The notes under the pieces: model-generated
Told to the model about the DNA's origin: nothing
Database searches by the model: none
What the model saw: only the letters and a program-made list of their open reading frames with translations
DNA from: Sinorhizobium fredii USDA 205
Lineage (GTDB): Bacteria; Pseudomonadota; Alphaproteobacteria; Rhizobiales; Rhizobiaceae
Direction: 5' to 3'
DNA: 64,000 nt
Assembly (NCBI RefSeq): GCF_001461695.1
Contig: NZ_AUTC01000024.1
Location: 158,396-222,395, forward strand
Part shown: positions 18,054-27,049 of the stretch, in pieces
How positions within the stretch are numbered: position 1 is the first letter of the stretch
How the letters are laid out: every line of letters starts with the position of its first letter
Translations under genes and position numbers: made by a program

Positions 18054-19367
18054 ATGGCTGATCTTCGCAACAATTTTGTCGGCATCAAATCCCCGAACCC
18101 GTTCTGGCTCGCCTCGGCGCCGCCGACGGACAAGGCCTATAACGTCGAGCGCGCCTTCAAGGCGGGCTGGGGCGGCGTCGTCTGGAAGACGCTCGGCGAG
18201 GAAGGGCCGCCGGTCGTTAATGTCAACGGCCCGCGCTATGGCGCGATCTGGGGCGCCGACCGCCGCCTGCTCGGCTTGAACAATATCGAGCTCATCACCG
18301 ACCGCGACCTCTATGTGAACCTGCGCGAGATGAAGCAGGTGAAGATGAACTGGCCTGACCGGGCGCTGATCGCCTCGATCATGGTTCCTTGCGAGGAAAA
18401 CGCCTGGAAGGCGATCCTGCCGCTCGTCGAAGAAACCGGGGCGGACGGCATCGAGCTCAATTTCGGCTGTCCGCACGGCATGTCCGAGCGCGGCATGGGT
18501 TCCGCGGTCGGCCAGGTGCCCGAATATATCGAGATGGTGGTGCGCTGGTGCAAACAGTACACGCGCATGCCGGTGATCACCAAGCTGACGCCCAACATCA
18601 CCGACATCCGCAAGCCGGCGCGCGCCGCCAAGGCCGGCGGCACCGACGCGGTGTCGCTGATCAACACGATCAACTCGATCACCGCGGTCAATCTCGATAC
18701 CTTCTCGCCTGAGCCCTCGATCGACGGGCGGGGCAGCCATGGCGGCTATTGCGGCCCGGCGGTGAAGCCGATCGCCCTCAACATGGTCGCCGAGATCGCC
18801 CGTGATCCGGAGACCTACGGCCTGCCGATCTCCGGCATCGGCGGCATCACCACCTGGCGCGATGCGGCCGAATTCCTGGCGCTCGGCGCCGGCAACGTGC
18901 AGGTCTGCACGGCGGCGATGACCTACGGCTTCAAGATCGTCCAGGAAATGATCTCCGGCCTTTCCGACTGGATGGACGCCAAGGGTCACAGGACGCTCGA
19001 CGACATCTGCGGCCGCGCCGTGCCGAACGTCACCGACTGGCAGTACCTCAACCTCAATTATGTCGCCAAGGCGAAGATTGATCAGGACGCCTGCATCAAG
19101 TGTGGCCGCTGTCATATCGCCTGCGAGGACACGTCGCACCAGGCGATCACCCAGTTCGTCAATGGCGTGCGCCATTTCGAGGTGATCGAGGAGGAATGCG
19201 TCGGCTGCAACCTCTGCGTCAACGTCTGTCCGGTCGAGAACTGCATCACCCTGGAGCCACTCGCCGCCGGGACACTCGACAAGCGCACCGGCAAGCCGGT
19301 CGATCCGAACTACGCCAACTGGACGACGCATCCGAACAACCCGATGGCTCGCCAGGCCGCCGAGTAA
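18054..19367 (+). CDS. preA: NAD-dependent dihydropyrimidine dehydrogenase subunit PreA
   Basis: Catalytic subunit of the pyrimidine reductase, 437 residues. The N-terminal FMN TIM barrel resembles dihydroorotate dehydrogenase (NPFWLASAPPT, NFGCPHGMSERGMG with the catalytic cysteine, ISGIGGITTWRDA). The C-terminal ferredoxin-like part holds two 4Fe-4S motifs, CIKCGRCHIACED near residue 348 and CVGCNLCVNVCPVENC near 385. The ATG at 18054 follows GAGGAAGAG. With PreT it performs the first step of reductive pyrimidine catabolism; dihydropyrimidinase and beta-ureidopropionase genes are encoded 5-8 kb on. A strong bidirectional hairpin follows. Confidence 0.93.
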   Translation: MADLRNNFVGIKSPNPFWLASAPPTDKAYNVERAFKAGWGGVVWKTLGEEGPPVVNVNGPRYGAIWGADRRLLGLNNIELITDRDLYVNLREMKQVKMNWPDRALIASIMVPCEENAWKAILPLVEETGADGIELNFGCPHGMSERGMGSAVGQVPEYIEMVVRWCKQYTRMPVITKLTPNITDIRKPARAAKAGGTDAVSLINTINSITAVNLDTFSPEPSIDGRGSHGGYCGPAVKPIALNMVAEIARDPETYGLPISGIGGITTWRDAAEFLALGAGNVQVCTAAMTYGFKIVQEMISGLSDWMDAKGHRTLDDICGRAVPNVTDWQYLNLNYVAKAKIDQDACIKCGRCHIACEDTSHQAITQFVNGVRHFEVIEEECVGCNLCVNVCPVENCITLEPLAAGTLDKRTGKPVDPNYANWTTHPNNPMARQAAE

Positions 19368-19385
19368 GCGGGAAGTCGACGAACG

Positions 19386-19417
19386 AGAAGGCCGCCGGAA
19401 ACCACCGGCGGCCTTCT
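19386..19417. terminator. Bidirectional terminator between preA and the MDR dehydrogenase
   Basis: A perfect 13-bp stem (AGAAGGCCGCCGG / CCGGCGGCCTTCT) with a 6-base loop, followed on the plus strand by GCATTTTCTG. It separates two convergent genes and can serve both. Confidence 0.8.
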
Positions 19418-19432
19418 GCATTTTCTGTGACC

Positions 19433-20455
19433 TCAGAACTCGATCACCACCTTGCCGAAGGGGCCGCGATCGAGATGCGCCAATGCCTCACGGGCCTCGG
19501 TGAACTTGTAGCGCTTGTCGATCACTGGCTTCAATCCGATGCGGTCGACCGCACCGACCAGGTCCTCGAGCGCCCGGCGATGTCCGACGCTGATGCCCTG
19601 CAGCACCGGCGATTTCAGCAGCAATGGCGCAACCGGACCGGAAACCTCGAAACCTTCGAGCACGCCGATCACCGAAATTCGCCCGTCCGGGGCGACCGCC
19701 TTCAGCGACTGGCCGAGAGCGGCGCCGCCGGCGATCTCGAGAATATGGTCGGCGCCATGGTCGCCCGTCAACGCATAGACGCGCTCCACCCAGTCCTCGC
19801 TGAGACGGTTGATGCCGTGGGCCGCGCCAAGCGCAAGCGCCTTCTCGAGCTTTTCCCGGCTGCTCGATGTCACGATCACCTCGGCGCCGACAGCCTTGGC
19901 AATCTGCAGACCGAACAGTGCGACGCCGCCCGTGCCCTGAACCACGACGCGATCGCCGGGCTTCAGATGGCCCTTCTCGATCAGCGCGAACCAGGCAGTC
20001 AGGCCGGCGCAGGGAAGTGTGCTCGCCTCAGCGGCGTCAAGGCTCGTGGGCGCGGCGACAAACCAGTCTTCCGGAAAGGCGACATATTCCGACAGGACAC
20101 CCGGATGCACGCCGCCAAGCGTGGCGTAGGCAGGCGTCCTGCCGTTTCCCGGCCGCAGGCCGTCAAGCCAACCGGGCGCGAAGGTCGAGATGACGCGGTC
20201 GCCGGGCCTGAAGCGGGTCACGCCCTTGCCGACCGCTTCGACGACGCCGCTCATGTCCGAAGCCGGCACGAAGGGAAAGGTGAGATCCAGCCCCATGCCG
20301 CTCTCCAGCATCAGCTTGTCGCGATAGTTGAGCGACACCGCCGTCGTGCGCACGAGCACGTCAAGGTCGCCGATTTCGGGCAATCTGCGCTCCTCGATCT
20401 TTAGATTATGCGGGCCAACAGCCTCGGTGCTCCATTCCTGCATCCATTTCGACAT
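19433..20455 (-). CDS. Zinc-independent MDR-family NAD(P)-dependent alcohol dehydrogenase/quinone reductase
   Basis: Medium-chain dehydrogenase/reductase of 340 residues. The N-terminal GroES-like domain includes LNYRDKLMLESGMG and FPFVPASDMSGVV, and lacks the usual structural zinc cysteine lobe. The Rossmann domain has VVVQGTGGVALFGLQIA near residue 168. The C-terminus PFGKVVIEF is typical. Substrate is unknown; quinone oxidoreductase-like or alcohol dehydrogenase activity is possible. The ATG at 20455 follows AAAGGAACAAAC and is preferred over the longer frame to 20536. It diverges from a LysR gene, which is its likely regulator. Confidence 0.85.
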   Translation of the reverse strand: MSKWMQEWSTEAVGPHNLKIEERRLPEIGDLDVLVRTTAVSLNYRDKLMLESGMGLDLTFPFVPASDMSGVVEAVGKGVTRFRPGDRVISTFAPGWLDGLRPGNGRTPAYATLGGVHPGVLSEYVAFPEDWFVAAPTSLDAAEASTLPCAGLTAWFALIEKGHLKPGDRVVVQGTGGVALFGLQIAKAVGAEVIVTSSSREKLEKALALGAAHGINRLSEDWVERVYALTGDHGADHILEIAGGAALGQSLKAVAPDGRISVIGVLEGFEVSGPVAPLLLKSPVLQGISVGHRRALEDLVGAVDRIGLKPVIDKRYKFTEAREALAHLDRGPFGKVVIEF

Positions 20456-20560
20456 GTTTGTTCCTTTCCAGTTGTTGTGCTGGAACGAACATAATGTTGA
20501 AAATGGGTCGCCAGTTGCGATAAGAATTCCCATCATTGGTTCTTAAACGGACACAATCGA

Positions 20561-21460
20561 ATGGAGCATCTCAACGGCATCCCGGTGTTTGTCGAGGCGG
20601 CGGAGGCGGGCGGCTTCTCCGCCGCGGCCGAGCGGCTGAACCTTTCGCGCTCCGCCGTGGGCAAGACCATCGCCCGGCTCGAGCAGAGGCTCGGCGTCCG
20701 CCTCTTCCATCGCACCACGCGAGCGCAGAGCCTGACCGAGGAAGGCCAGCTCTTTTACGAGAGCTGCCAGAAGGCGCTCGGTGAGATCCGAACGGCCGAA
20801 GCCCTTCTCGAATCCGGGAGACAGGAAATCCGCGGCCGGTTGCGAATCTCCATGCCGGTTCTCTTCGGCCGGCAATGCGTGGCGCCGCTGTTTCGCGACC
20901 TGCTGCGCAGGCACCCGCATCTCGAGCTCGATATGTCCTTCAACGACCGTGTCGTCGATCTCCTCGACGAAGGCTTCGATCTCGCCATCCGCAATGGTTC
21001 ATTGGGTAACGATTCAGGGCTTATGACGCGCGCTGTCGCCGAACAGCGCATGACAGTCTGCGCCTCTCCAACCTATCTTGCGGCGCGCGGCGCGCCGCAA
21101 ACTGTGGGCGAGCTCGCGGCGCACGATGCGGTGGTCTACTACCGCGGCGGCCAACAGCGACCATGGTCCTTTCCTGTCGAAGGCAGGACCAGCGAGACAA
21201 TCCTGCCGAATACGCGGCTGCGGCTCGACGATCTTGCGGCAATCGCGGACGCGGCTGCCGAGGGCCTCGGCCTGGCCTGGCTACCATGCTGGCTGGTGCG
21301 CGAGCGAGTGCAACGCGGCGAACTCGTGCGCGTGCTGACCGATCGGCCAGGTCTCGTTTTCAAGGTCCACGCGGTATGGCCGCAAACGCGGCGGCCACTG
21401 CCAAAACTACGCCTGGCGATCGACACGCTTGCCGCGGGACTGCCGCGCATCATGGAATAG
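20561..21460 (+). CDS. LysR-family transcriptional regulator
   Basis: DNA-binding regulator of 299 residues. An N-terminal winged helix-turn-helix (about residues 1-60, FVEAAEAGGFSAAAERLNLSRSAVGKTIARLEQRLG) is followed by a LysR substrate domain (about 90-290). It resembles the DNA-binding subclass acting on neighbouring oxidoreductases (CrgA/DsdC-like layout with LFHRTTR). It is divergent from the MDR dehydrogenase across 105 bases, the standard LysR/target arrangement. The effector is unknown. The stop is followed by a perfect 12-bp palindrome CTAACGCGTTAG at 21475-21486. Confidence 0.88.
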   Translation: MEHLNGIPVFVEAAEAGGFSAAAERLNLSRSAVGKTIARLEQRLGVRLFHRTTRAQSLTEEGQLFYESCQKALGEIRTAEALLESGRQEIRGRLRISMPVLFGRQCVAPLFRDLLRRHPHLELDMSFNDRVVDLLDEGFDLAIRNGSLGNDSGLMTRAVAEQRMTVCASPTYLAARGAPQTVGELAAHDAVVYYRGGQQRPWSFPVEGRTSETILPNTRLRLDDLAAIADAAAEGLGLAWLPCWLVRERVQRGELVRVLTDRPGLVFKVHAVWPQTRRPLPKLRLAIDTLAAGLPRIME

Positions 21461-21642
21461 TTCCACCGCCCACGCTAACGCGTTAGAACGCCTGGATATT
21501 CCTCAGATTGAGGGGATTGTCCAGCGAAGCCGACCGCTAAACACATTGTGTAGAAAACGTAAGTTGTCGCCGCAGGCAAACTGGTCGATAAGGGGAAATC
21601 CAGCAGCGGCCCGGCGGCCGCCGGCAGACCCGGGCAGACTGT

Positions 21643-23319
21643 TTGACGATCATTTCCTTTAATGCGCGCAAGAAGACGCACCTGATTTCCGGGGCCGTGC
21701 TCGCCGTCTTCGTGCTCTCGCATTTCACAAATCACTCGCTTGGCCTGATCTCGATCGGCGCGATGGAGTCCGGCAGGCGCGTGTTCGCCTTTGTCTGGCA
21801 GAGCATACCCGGCACGATCCTGCTCTACGGCGCCCTGCTCCTCCACTTCCTGATGGCGCTCGATAGTCTCTATCGTCGCCAGACGCTCCGCATGCCGGTG
21901 GGCGAAGCGCTGAAGATCATCTTCGGCCTGAGCCTGCCCTTTCTGCTGATACCCCACGTGGTCGCCACCCGGGTGGAGCCGCTCCTGACCGGAGTCACTG
22001 CCGACTATCCACAAATTCTGCGGGGGCTCTGGTCGAGTTCGGCGGGCACGACCCGCCAGACGATCGCGCTGCTGTTCGTATGGAGCCACGCCTGTCTCGG
22101 CGCCTGGTTCTGGATGCGCGGCCGAGACTGGTTTCCGCGCCACGAATTCCTGCTCTACACCGTTGCCCTGCTCGTGCCCATCTTCGCGCTGCTTGGCTTC
22201 GTCAACGGCGCCCGTTCTCTTGGTCGCGACTATGCGGAACATGGCGGCTACGGCGACAGGGCCTATGTGAGTGAGATGCGGCCGCGGGTCGATCCTGCCC
22301 TAGCCGAGAACATCCGGCTCGCCCTCTATGCGGGATTTGCCGGCCTGATCGGCGGGACCTTGGCGCTGCGCGCCATGCCGGCGCGCGGCCGCATCCGCGT
22401 GCGCTATCCCGACGGGCGAGTGGCGGCGGTGAGCCGCGGCTTCAGCGTGCTCGAGGCAAGCCGCGCCGCCGGTTTCCCCCACGTCTCGGTCTGCGGTGGC
22501 CGCGGCCGCTGCTCGACCTGCCGGGTGCGCGTCATCGAGGGCCTCGACGGCCAGCCGGCGCCGGAAGCAGCGGAACTGACGACCCTCAGCCGGATCGGCG
22601 CTCCGGCAAACGTGCGTCTGGCCTGCCAGTTCCGGCCCACCCATAATGTCACCGTCGTACCCATTCTCGACACCGACAGTCTCGGCATCAAAACTCAGCT
22701 TGCCCGGCAGAACGGCGGCGGGCGCGAGCGGCGGGTGGCCGTGCTCTTCTGCGACCTGCGCGATTTCACCCGCATCGCCGAGCACAAGCTGCCCTATGAC
22801 ACGGTCTTCCTGCTCAACCGCTATTTCGAAGTGATCGGCGAGGCGGTGGAGGGCTCCGGCGGCGTCATCGACAAGTTCATCGGCGACGGGGCGCTGGCGA
22901 TCTTCGGGTTGAAGACCCCACTTCCGGAAGCGTGCCGCCAGGCGCTTGCAGCCGCCGCCCGCCTATCGGTGGGCATTCGCACGCTTAATCAGACATTCGA
23001 GGACGAACTCGAACAGCCGCTCAGGGTTGCAATCGGGCTGCATGCCGGGCCTGCCATCGTCGGCGAGATGGGCTACGGTCAGGCGACCTCGCTGACGGCG
23101 GTCGGCGACACGATCAATACGGCGAGCCGGCTGGAGGGTTTTGCGAAGGAACACGATGCCGAGCTTGCCGTTTCGGTCGAACTCGTTGAACGCGCCGGCC
23201 TCAGCCTGGAAGGCAACAGGCGAATGGAGATAAACCTGCGCGGTAGGCAGGCGACGCTTGAAACCTGGATCGTCGACGATGCAACGCGGCTTTCCGAAGT
23301 CATGCCGGCGCAGGACTGA
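21643..23319 (+). CDS. cyaC: Redox-responsive membrane adenylate cyclase CyaC (dihaem-b anchor, 2Fe-2S, class III cyclase)
   Basis: Makes cAMP from ATP. The 558-residue protein begins with a hexahelical membrane domain (about 1-245) resembling the SdhC/D anchor of succinate:quinone oxidoreductases; histidines H27, H31, H68, H105 and H149 are candidate haem-b ligands. A plant-type 2Fe-2S ferredoxin domain follows (about 250-345) with C284, C290, C293 and C328. The class III cyclase domain (about 360-545) has metal aspartates D371 in FCDLRDFT and D415 in IGDGALAIFG. The S. meliloti homologue CyaC is reported to sense the quinone redox state. The start is a TTG at 21643; no in-frame ATG precedes it and the ribosome site is weak. 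It stands alone between lysR and rutR. Confidence 0.9.
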   Translation: MTIISFNARKKTHLISGAVLAVFVLSHFTNHSLGLISIGAMESGRRVFAFVWQSIPGTILLYGALLLHFLMALDSLYRRQTLRMPVGEALKIIFGLSLPFLLIPHVVATRVEPLLTGVTADYPQILRGLWSSSAGTTRQTIALLFVWSHACLGAWFWMRGRDWFPRHEFLLYTVALLVPIFALLGFVNGARSLGRDYAEHGGYGDRAYVSEMRPRVDPALAENIRLALYAGFAGLIGGTLALRAMPARGRIRVRYPDGRVAAVSRGFSVLEASRAAGFPHVSVCGGRGRCSTCRVRVIEGLDGQPAPEAAELTTLSRIGAPANVRLACQFRPTHNVTVVPILDTDSLGIKTQLARQNGGGRERRVAVLFCDLRDFTRIAEHKLPYDTVFLLNRYFEVIGEAVEGSGGVIDKFIGDGALAIFGLKTPLPEACRQALAAAARLSVGIRTLNQTFEDELEQPLRVAIGLHAGPAIVGEMGYGQATSLTAVGDTINTASRLEGFAKEHDAELAVSVELVERAGLSLEGNRRMEINLRGRQATLETWIVDDATRLSEVMPAQD

Positions 23320-23321
23320 CG

Positions 23322-23963
23322 TTACTCGCGGACCTGCAAGCCGTCGACGAAGAGCCGCTCGAGAAAGCGCGCTGCATCCTCGAAGCGCCCATCGCCGGCG
23401 TGCTCCTGGCCCAGCACCGCGCGGACCTGCACGTCGAAATCGGCATAGTGCTGCGTCGTCGACCAGATGGCGAAGATCAGGTGATAGGGATCGCAATTGG
23501 CGATCTTGCCGGCCTTCGCCCAGGCGCGGATGACCTCGGCCTTTTCGTCGACCAATTGCTTCAGCGGGCCTTTCAACTCGTCCTCGATATGGGGGGCGCC
23601 CTGCAGCACCTCATTGGCAAACAACCGGCTTTCACGCGGAAAGTCCCTCGCCATTTCGAGCTTGCGGCGGATGTAGCTGCGGATCTCGGCGACAGGATTG
23701 CCTTCCGCATTGAATTCACGCAGCGGATCGAGCCAGGTGTCGAGGACGCGGTCGATCAGCGCGCGGTGCATGGCTTCCTTGGTGCGGAAGTAATAGAGCA
23801 GGTTCGGTTTCGACATGCCCGCGACTTCAGCGATCTGATCGATGGTCGAGCCGCGGAAGCCGCTCGCCGAAAAGACCTCGAGCGCCGCTTCGAGAATCCG
23901 CTCCTCCTTCTCCTCCTGGATGCGTGTGCGCCTCTGGGTTTTCGCCGCTCTTGGAAGTACCAT
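23322..23963 (-). CDS. rutR: TetR-family regulator RutR
   Basis: Pyrimidine-responsive repressor of 213 residues. The N-terminal TetR helix-turn-helix (about 15-65) contains ILEAALEVFSASGFRGSTIDQIAEVAGMSKPNLLYYF, close to E. coli RutR. The C-terminal ligand domain (about 85-210) has WLDPLREFNAEGNPVAEI and IANCDPYHLIFAIWSTTQHYADF, also RutR-like. The ATG at 23963 follows AGGGGGCGAG and is preferred over the upstream frame to 24017. It diverges from the beta-ureidopropionase gene across 277 bases that contain a near-consensus RutR box, so it probably represses the pyrimidine degradation genes in the absence of uracil/thymine. Confidence 0.9.
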   Translation of the reverse strand: MVLPRAAKTQRRTRIQEEKEERILEAALEVFSASGFRGSTIDQIAEVAGMSKPNLLYYFRTKEAMHRALIDRVLDTWLDPLREFNAEGNPVAEIRSYIRRKLEMARDFPRESRLFANEVLQGAPHIEDELKGPLKQLVDEKAEVIRAWAKAGKIANCDPYHLIFAIWSTTQHYADFDVQVRAVLGQEHAGDGRFEDAARFLERLFVDGLQVRE

Positions 23964-24098
23964 CTCGCCCCCTGCCAATGCCCACACGCTAGGTCGCGTG
24001 GAGCACCCTCTGCCCAAAAATCGGACGCGCCATTTACTTGGGCAACAAACTGGTTTTTTTCTTTTTCCCGCTTGAGTGCCGCTACGGAAGTTGTAATG

Positions 24099-24114
24099 TT
24101 TACCAACCGGTCAA
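24099..24114. promoter_or_regulatory. RutR-type operator between rutR and the ureidopropionase gene
   Basis: TTTACCA-AC-CGGTCAA matches the RutR consensus TTGACCA-NN-TGGTCAA with two mismatches. It lies in the divergent control region, 135 bases from rutR and 127 bases from the hydrolase gene. Confidence 0.65.
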
Positions 24115-24240
24115 ATTATCAGTCAGATTGCCGACAAAGGCAACGGCTGATCGAAGGGCACAAAGACAAAGCTCCGATTTGGCCACGGGAACATGAGGCT
24201 ATCCCCGGGGAGGGTCTAGCCGGAAAAAGAGGAGAGCGCC

Positions 24241-25491
24241 ATGGCTGCACCTGGCGAGAATAGGCGCGTCAATGCCGACCGCCTGTGGGATTCGTTGATG
24301 GAAATGGCGAAGATCGGCCCCGGCGTCGCCGGCGGCAACAATCGCCAGACCCTGACGGACGCCGATGGCGAAGGCCGCCGGCTTTTCCAGTCCTGGTGCG
24401 ACAAGGCTGGGCTCTCCATGGGTGTCGACAAGATGGGCACCATGTTCATGACACGCCCCGGCACTGACCCGGATGCGCTCCCCGTCCATATCGGTTCCCA
24501 TCTCGACACCCAGCCGACCGGCGGCAAGTATGACGGCGTGCTCGGCGTCTTGAGCGGCCTTGAGGTCGTACGCACGCTGAACGACCTCGGCATCAAGACC
24601 AGGCATCCAATCGTCGTCACCAACTGGACCAACGAGGAAGGCGCTCGTTTCGCGCCGGCCATGCTCGCCTCCGGCGTCTTTGCCGGTGTCCACACGCTCG
24701 ACTACGCCTATGCCCGCAAGGATCCGGAGGGAAAGGCCTTCGGCGACGAGTTGAAGCGCATCGGCTGGGTGGGCGGCGAGGAGGTCGGCGCCCGCAAGAT
24801 GCATGCCTATTTCGAATATCACATCGAGCAGGGACCGATCCTCGAGGCCGAGAACAAGCAGATCGGCGTCGTCACCCACTGTCAGGGCCTGTGGTGGCTG
24901 GAATTCACGCTCACCGGCAAGGAAGCCCATACCGGCTCGACGCCGATGAACATGCGCGTCAATGCCGGTCTCGCCATGGCGCGGATCCTCGAAATGGTGC
25001 AGACCGTCGCGATGGAAAGCCAGCCGGGCGCCGTCGGCGGCGTCGGCCAGATGTTCTTCTCGCCCAACTCCCGCAACGTCCTGCCCGGCAAGGTCGTTTT
25101 CACCGTCGACATCCGCTCGCCGGACCAGGCCAAACTGGACGGCATGCGCGCCCGGATCGAAGCCGAGGCGCCGAAGATCGCCGAGGCACTCGGCGTCGGC
25201 TGTTCGATCGAAGCGGTCGGCCATTTCGATCCGGTCACCTTCGATCCGAAGCTGGTCGCGACCGTGCGCGGCGCGGCCGAGAAGCTCGGCTACAGCCACA
25301 TGAATCTCATTTCAGGCGCCGGCCACGACGCCTGCTGGGCGGCCAAGGTCGCACCGACCACGATGATCATGTGCCCCTGCGTCGATGGGCTCAGCCACAA
25401 CGAGGCGGAGGACATTTCCAAGGATTGGGCCGCCGCAGGCGCCGACGTCCTCTTCCACGCCGTTCTCGAAACGGCAGAGGTCGTCGAATGA
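24241..25491 (+). CDS. Beta-ureidopropionase / N-carbamoyl amino acid amidohydrolase (M20 family)
   Basis: Zinc-dependent hydrolase of 416 residues, the last step of reductive pyrimidine degradation: N-carbamoyl-beta-alanine to beta-alanine, CO2 and ammonia. Family motifs visible are IGSHLDTQPTGGKYDGVLG near residue 84 (metal His and Asp), TNWTNEEGARFAPAM near 122 (metal Glu) and YHIEQGPILE near 195, plus HTGSTPMNMR in the dimer domain. Allantoate amidohydrolase and L-N-carbamoylase are relatives; the adjacent dihydropyrimidinase and PreTA favour ureidopropionase. The ATG follows AGGAGAGCGCC. A hairpin with T-run separates it from dihydropyrimidinase. Confidence 0.88.
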   Translation: MAAPGENRRVNADRLWDSLMEMAKIGPGVAGGNNRQTLTDADGEGRRLFQSWCDKAGLSMGVDKMGTMFMTRPGTDPDALPVHIGSHLDTQPTGGKYDGVLGVLSGLEVVRTLNDLGIKTRHPIVVTNWTNEEGARFAPAMLASGVFAGVHTLDYAYARKDPEGKAFGDELKRIGWVGGEEVGARKMHAYFEYHIEQGPILEAENKQIGVVTHCQGLWWLEFTLTGKEAHTGSTPMNMRVNAGLAMARILEMVQTVAMESQPGAVGGVGQMFFSPNSRNVLPGKVVFTVDIRSPDQAKLDGMRARIEAEAPKIAEALGVGCSIEAVGHFDPVTFDPKLVATVRGAAEKLGYSHMNLISGAGHDACWAAKVAPTTMIMCPCVDGLSHNEAEDISKDWAAAGADVLFHAVLETAEVVE

Positions 25492-25498
25492 GATTTCA

Positions 25499-25524
25499 GG
25501 GCGGAACCAAGTTCCGCCCTTTTT
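25499..25524 (+). terminator. Intergenic terminator between ureidopropionase and dihydropyrimidinase genes
   Basis: A perfect 9-bp stem GGGCGGAAC / GTTCCGCCC with a CAA loop and immediate TTTTT. It lies only 8 bases after one stop and about 49 before the next start, so it may reduce dihydropyrimidinase expression or imply a separate promoter. Confidence 0.75.
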
Positions 25525-25572
25525 CGTGGGCGGCCGCGTCCGTCGAATGCACCATTGCGAGGGAACGAAACC

Positions 25573-27027
25573 ATGAGCACTGTCATCAAGGGTGGAACCA
25601 TCGTTACCGCCGACCTGACCTACAAGGCCGATGTGAAGGTCGAAGGCGGCAAGATCGTCGAGATCGGGCCTAATCTCTCCGGCACCGAGACGCTCGACGC
25701 GACCGGCTGCTATGTGATGCCGGGCGGCATCGATCCCCACACGCATCTCGAAATGCCCTTCATGGGCACCTATTCCTCGGACGATTTCGAGAGCGGCACG
25801 CGCGCGGCCCTTGCCGGCGGCACGACCATGGTCGTCGATTTCGCGCTCCCCTCGCCCGGCCAGTCGCTGCTCGAGGCGCTGACCATGTGGGACAACAAGT
25901 CGACCCGCGCCAATTGCGACTATTCCTTCCACATGGCGATCACCTGGTGGAGCGAGCAGGTCTTCAACGAGATGGAGGCGATCGTCAAGGAAAAGGGCAT
26001 CAACACCTTCAAGCACTTCATGGCCTATAAGGGCGCGCTGATGGTGGACGACGACGAGATGTTCTCATCGTTCCAGCGCTGCGCGGCGCTTGGCGCCCTG
26101 CCGCTGGTCCACGCCGAAAACGGCGACGTGGTGGCGCAGCTTCAGGCGAAGCTGCTCGCCGAAGGCAATAACGGCCCGGAGGCGCACGCCTATTCGCGGC
26201 CGGCCGAGGTCGAGGGCGAAGCCACCAACCGCGCCATCATGATCGCCGACATGGCCGGCTGTCCGGTCTATATCGTCCACACGTCCTGCGAGCAGGCGCA
26301 CGAGGCGATCCGGCGCGCCCGCGCCAAGGGCATGCGCGTTTTCGGCGAGCCTCTGATCCAGCACCTGACGCTCGACGAGAGTGAATACTTCAACAAGGAC
26401 TGGGATCACGCGGCCCGCCGGGTGATGTCGCCGCCCTTCCGCAACAAGCTGCACCAGGACAGCCTCTGGGCCGGTCTCGCCTCCGGTTCGCTGCAGGTGG
26501 TCGCGACCGACCACTGTGCGTTCACGACGACGCAGAAGCGTTCTGGTGTCGGCGATTTCACCAAGATCCCGAACGGCACGGGCGGGCTTGAGGACCGCAT
26601 GCCGATGCTCTGGACCTATGGCGTCAATACCGGCCGCATCACCATGAACGAATTCGTGGCGGTGACGTCCACCAATATCGCCAAGATCCTCAACATCTAT
26701 CCGAAGAAGGGCGCGATCCTCGTCGGGGCAGATGCGGACCTCGTCGTCTGGGATCCGAAGCGCTCGAAGACGATCTCGGCAAACACGCAGCAATCGGCGA
26801 TCGATTACAACGTCTTCGAGGGCAAGACCGTCACCGGCCTCCCCCGCTTCACGCTGACGCGCGGCGTCGTGGCGATCGAGGAAGGGGCGGTGAAGACCCA
26901 GGAAGGCCATGGCGAATTCGTCCGGCGCGATCCCTTCCCGGCGGTCAGCACGGCGCTGTCGGCCTGGAAGGAAGTGACGGCACCGCGCGCCGTGCAGCGC
27001 ACCGGCATTCCGGCAACCGGAGTGTGA
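25573..27027 (+). CDS. hydA: Dihydropyrimidinase (D-hydantoinase)
   Basis: Cyclic amidohydrolase of 484 residues that opens dihydrouracil and dihydrothymine to N-carbamoyl-beta-amino acids. Metal-site motifs are H56 and H58 in GGIDPHTHLEMPF, the probable carboxylated lysine K147 in TFKHFMAYKG, and further histidines in PLVHAENGD, YIVHTSCEQA and VATDHCAF. Length is usual for the family. The ATG at 25573 lies in GGGAACGAAACC ATG; an upstream ATG at 25555 is in frame but poorly placed. It sits between beta-ureidopropionase and a convergent cupin gene. Hydantoin may be a second substrate. Confidence 0.93.
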   Translation: MSTVIKGGTIVTADLTYKADVKVEGGKIVEIGPNLSGTETLDATGCYVMPGGIDPHTHLEMPFMGTYSSDDFESGTRAALAGGTTMVVDFALPSPGQSLLEALTMWDNKSTRANCDYSFHMAITWWSEQVFNEMEAIVKEKGINTFKHFMAYKGALMVDDDEMFSSFQRCAALGALPLVHAENGDVVAQLQAKLLAEGNNGPEAHAYSRPAEVEGEATNRAIMIADMAGCPVYIVHTSCEQAHEAIRRARAKGMRVFGEPLIQHLTLDESEYFNKDWDHAARRVMSPPFRNKLHQDSLWAGLASGSLQVVATDHCAFTTTQKRSGVGDFTKIPNGTGGLEDRMPMLWTYGVNTGRITMNEFVAVTSTNIAKILNIYPKKGAILVGADADLVVWDPKRSKTISANTQQSAIDYNVFEGKTVTGLPRFTLTRGVVAIEEGAVKTQEGHGEFVRRDPFPAVSTALSAWKEVTAPRAVQRTGIPATGV

Positions 27028-27049
27028 CGGAGTGCAGATGCTGCATTCG

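Noticed and set aside
17580..19421. Minus-strand frame of 613 codons opposite preA
   Set aside because: Antisense shadow of preT/preA, rich in Arg, His and Asp with no family resemblance.
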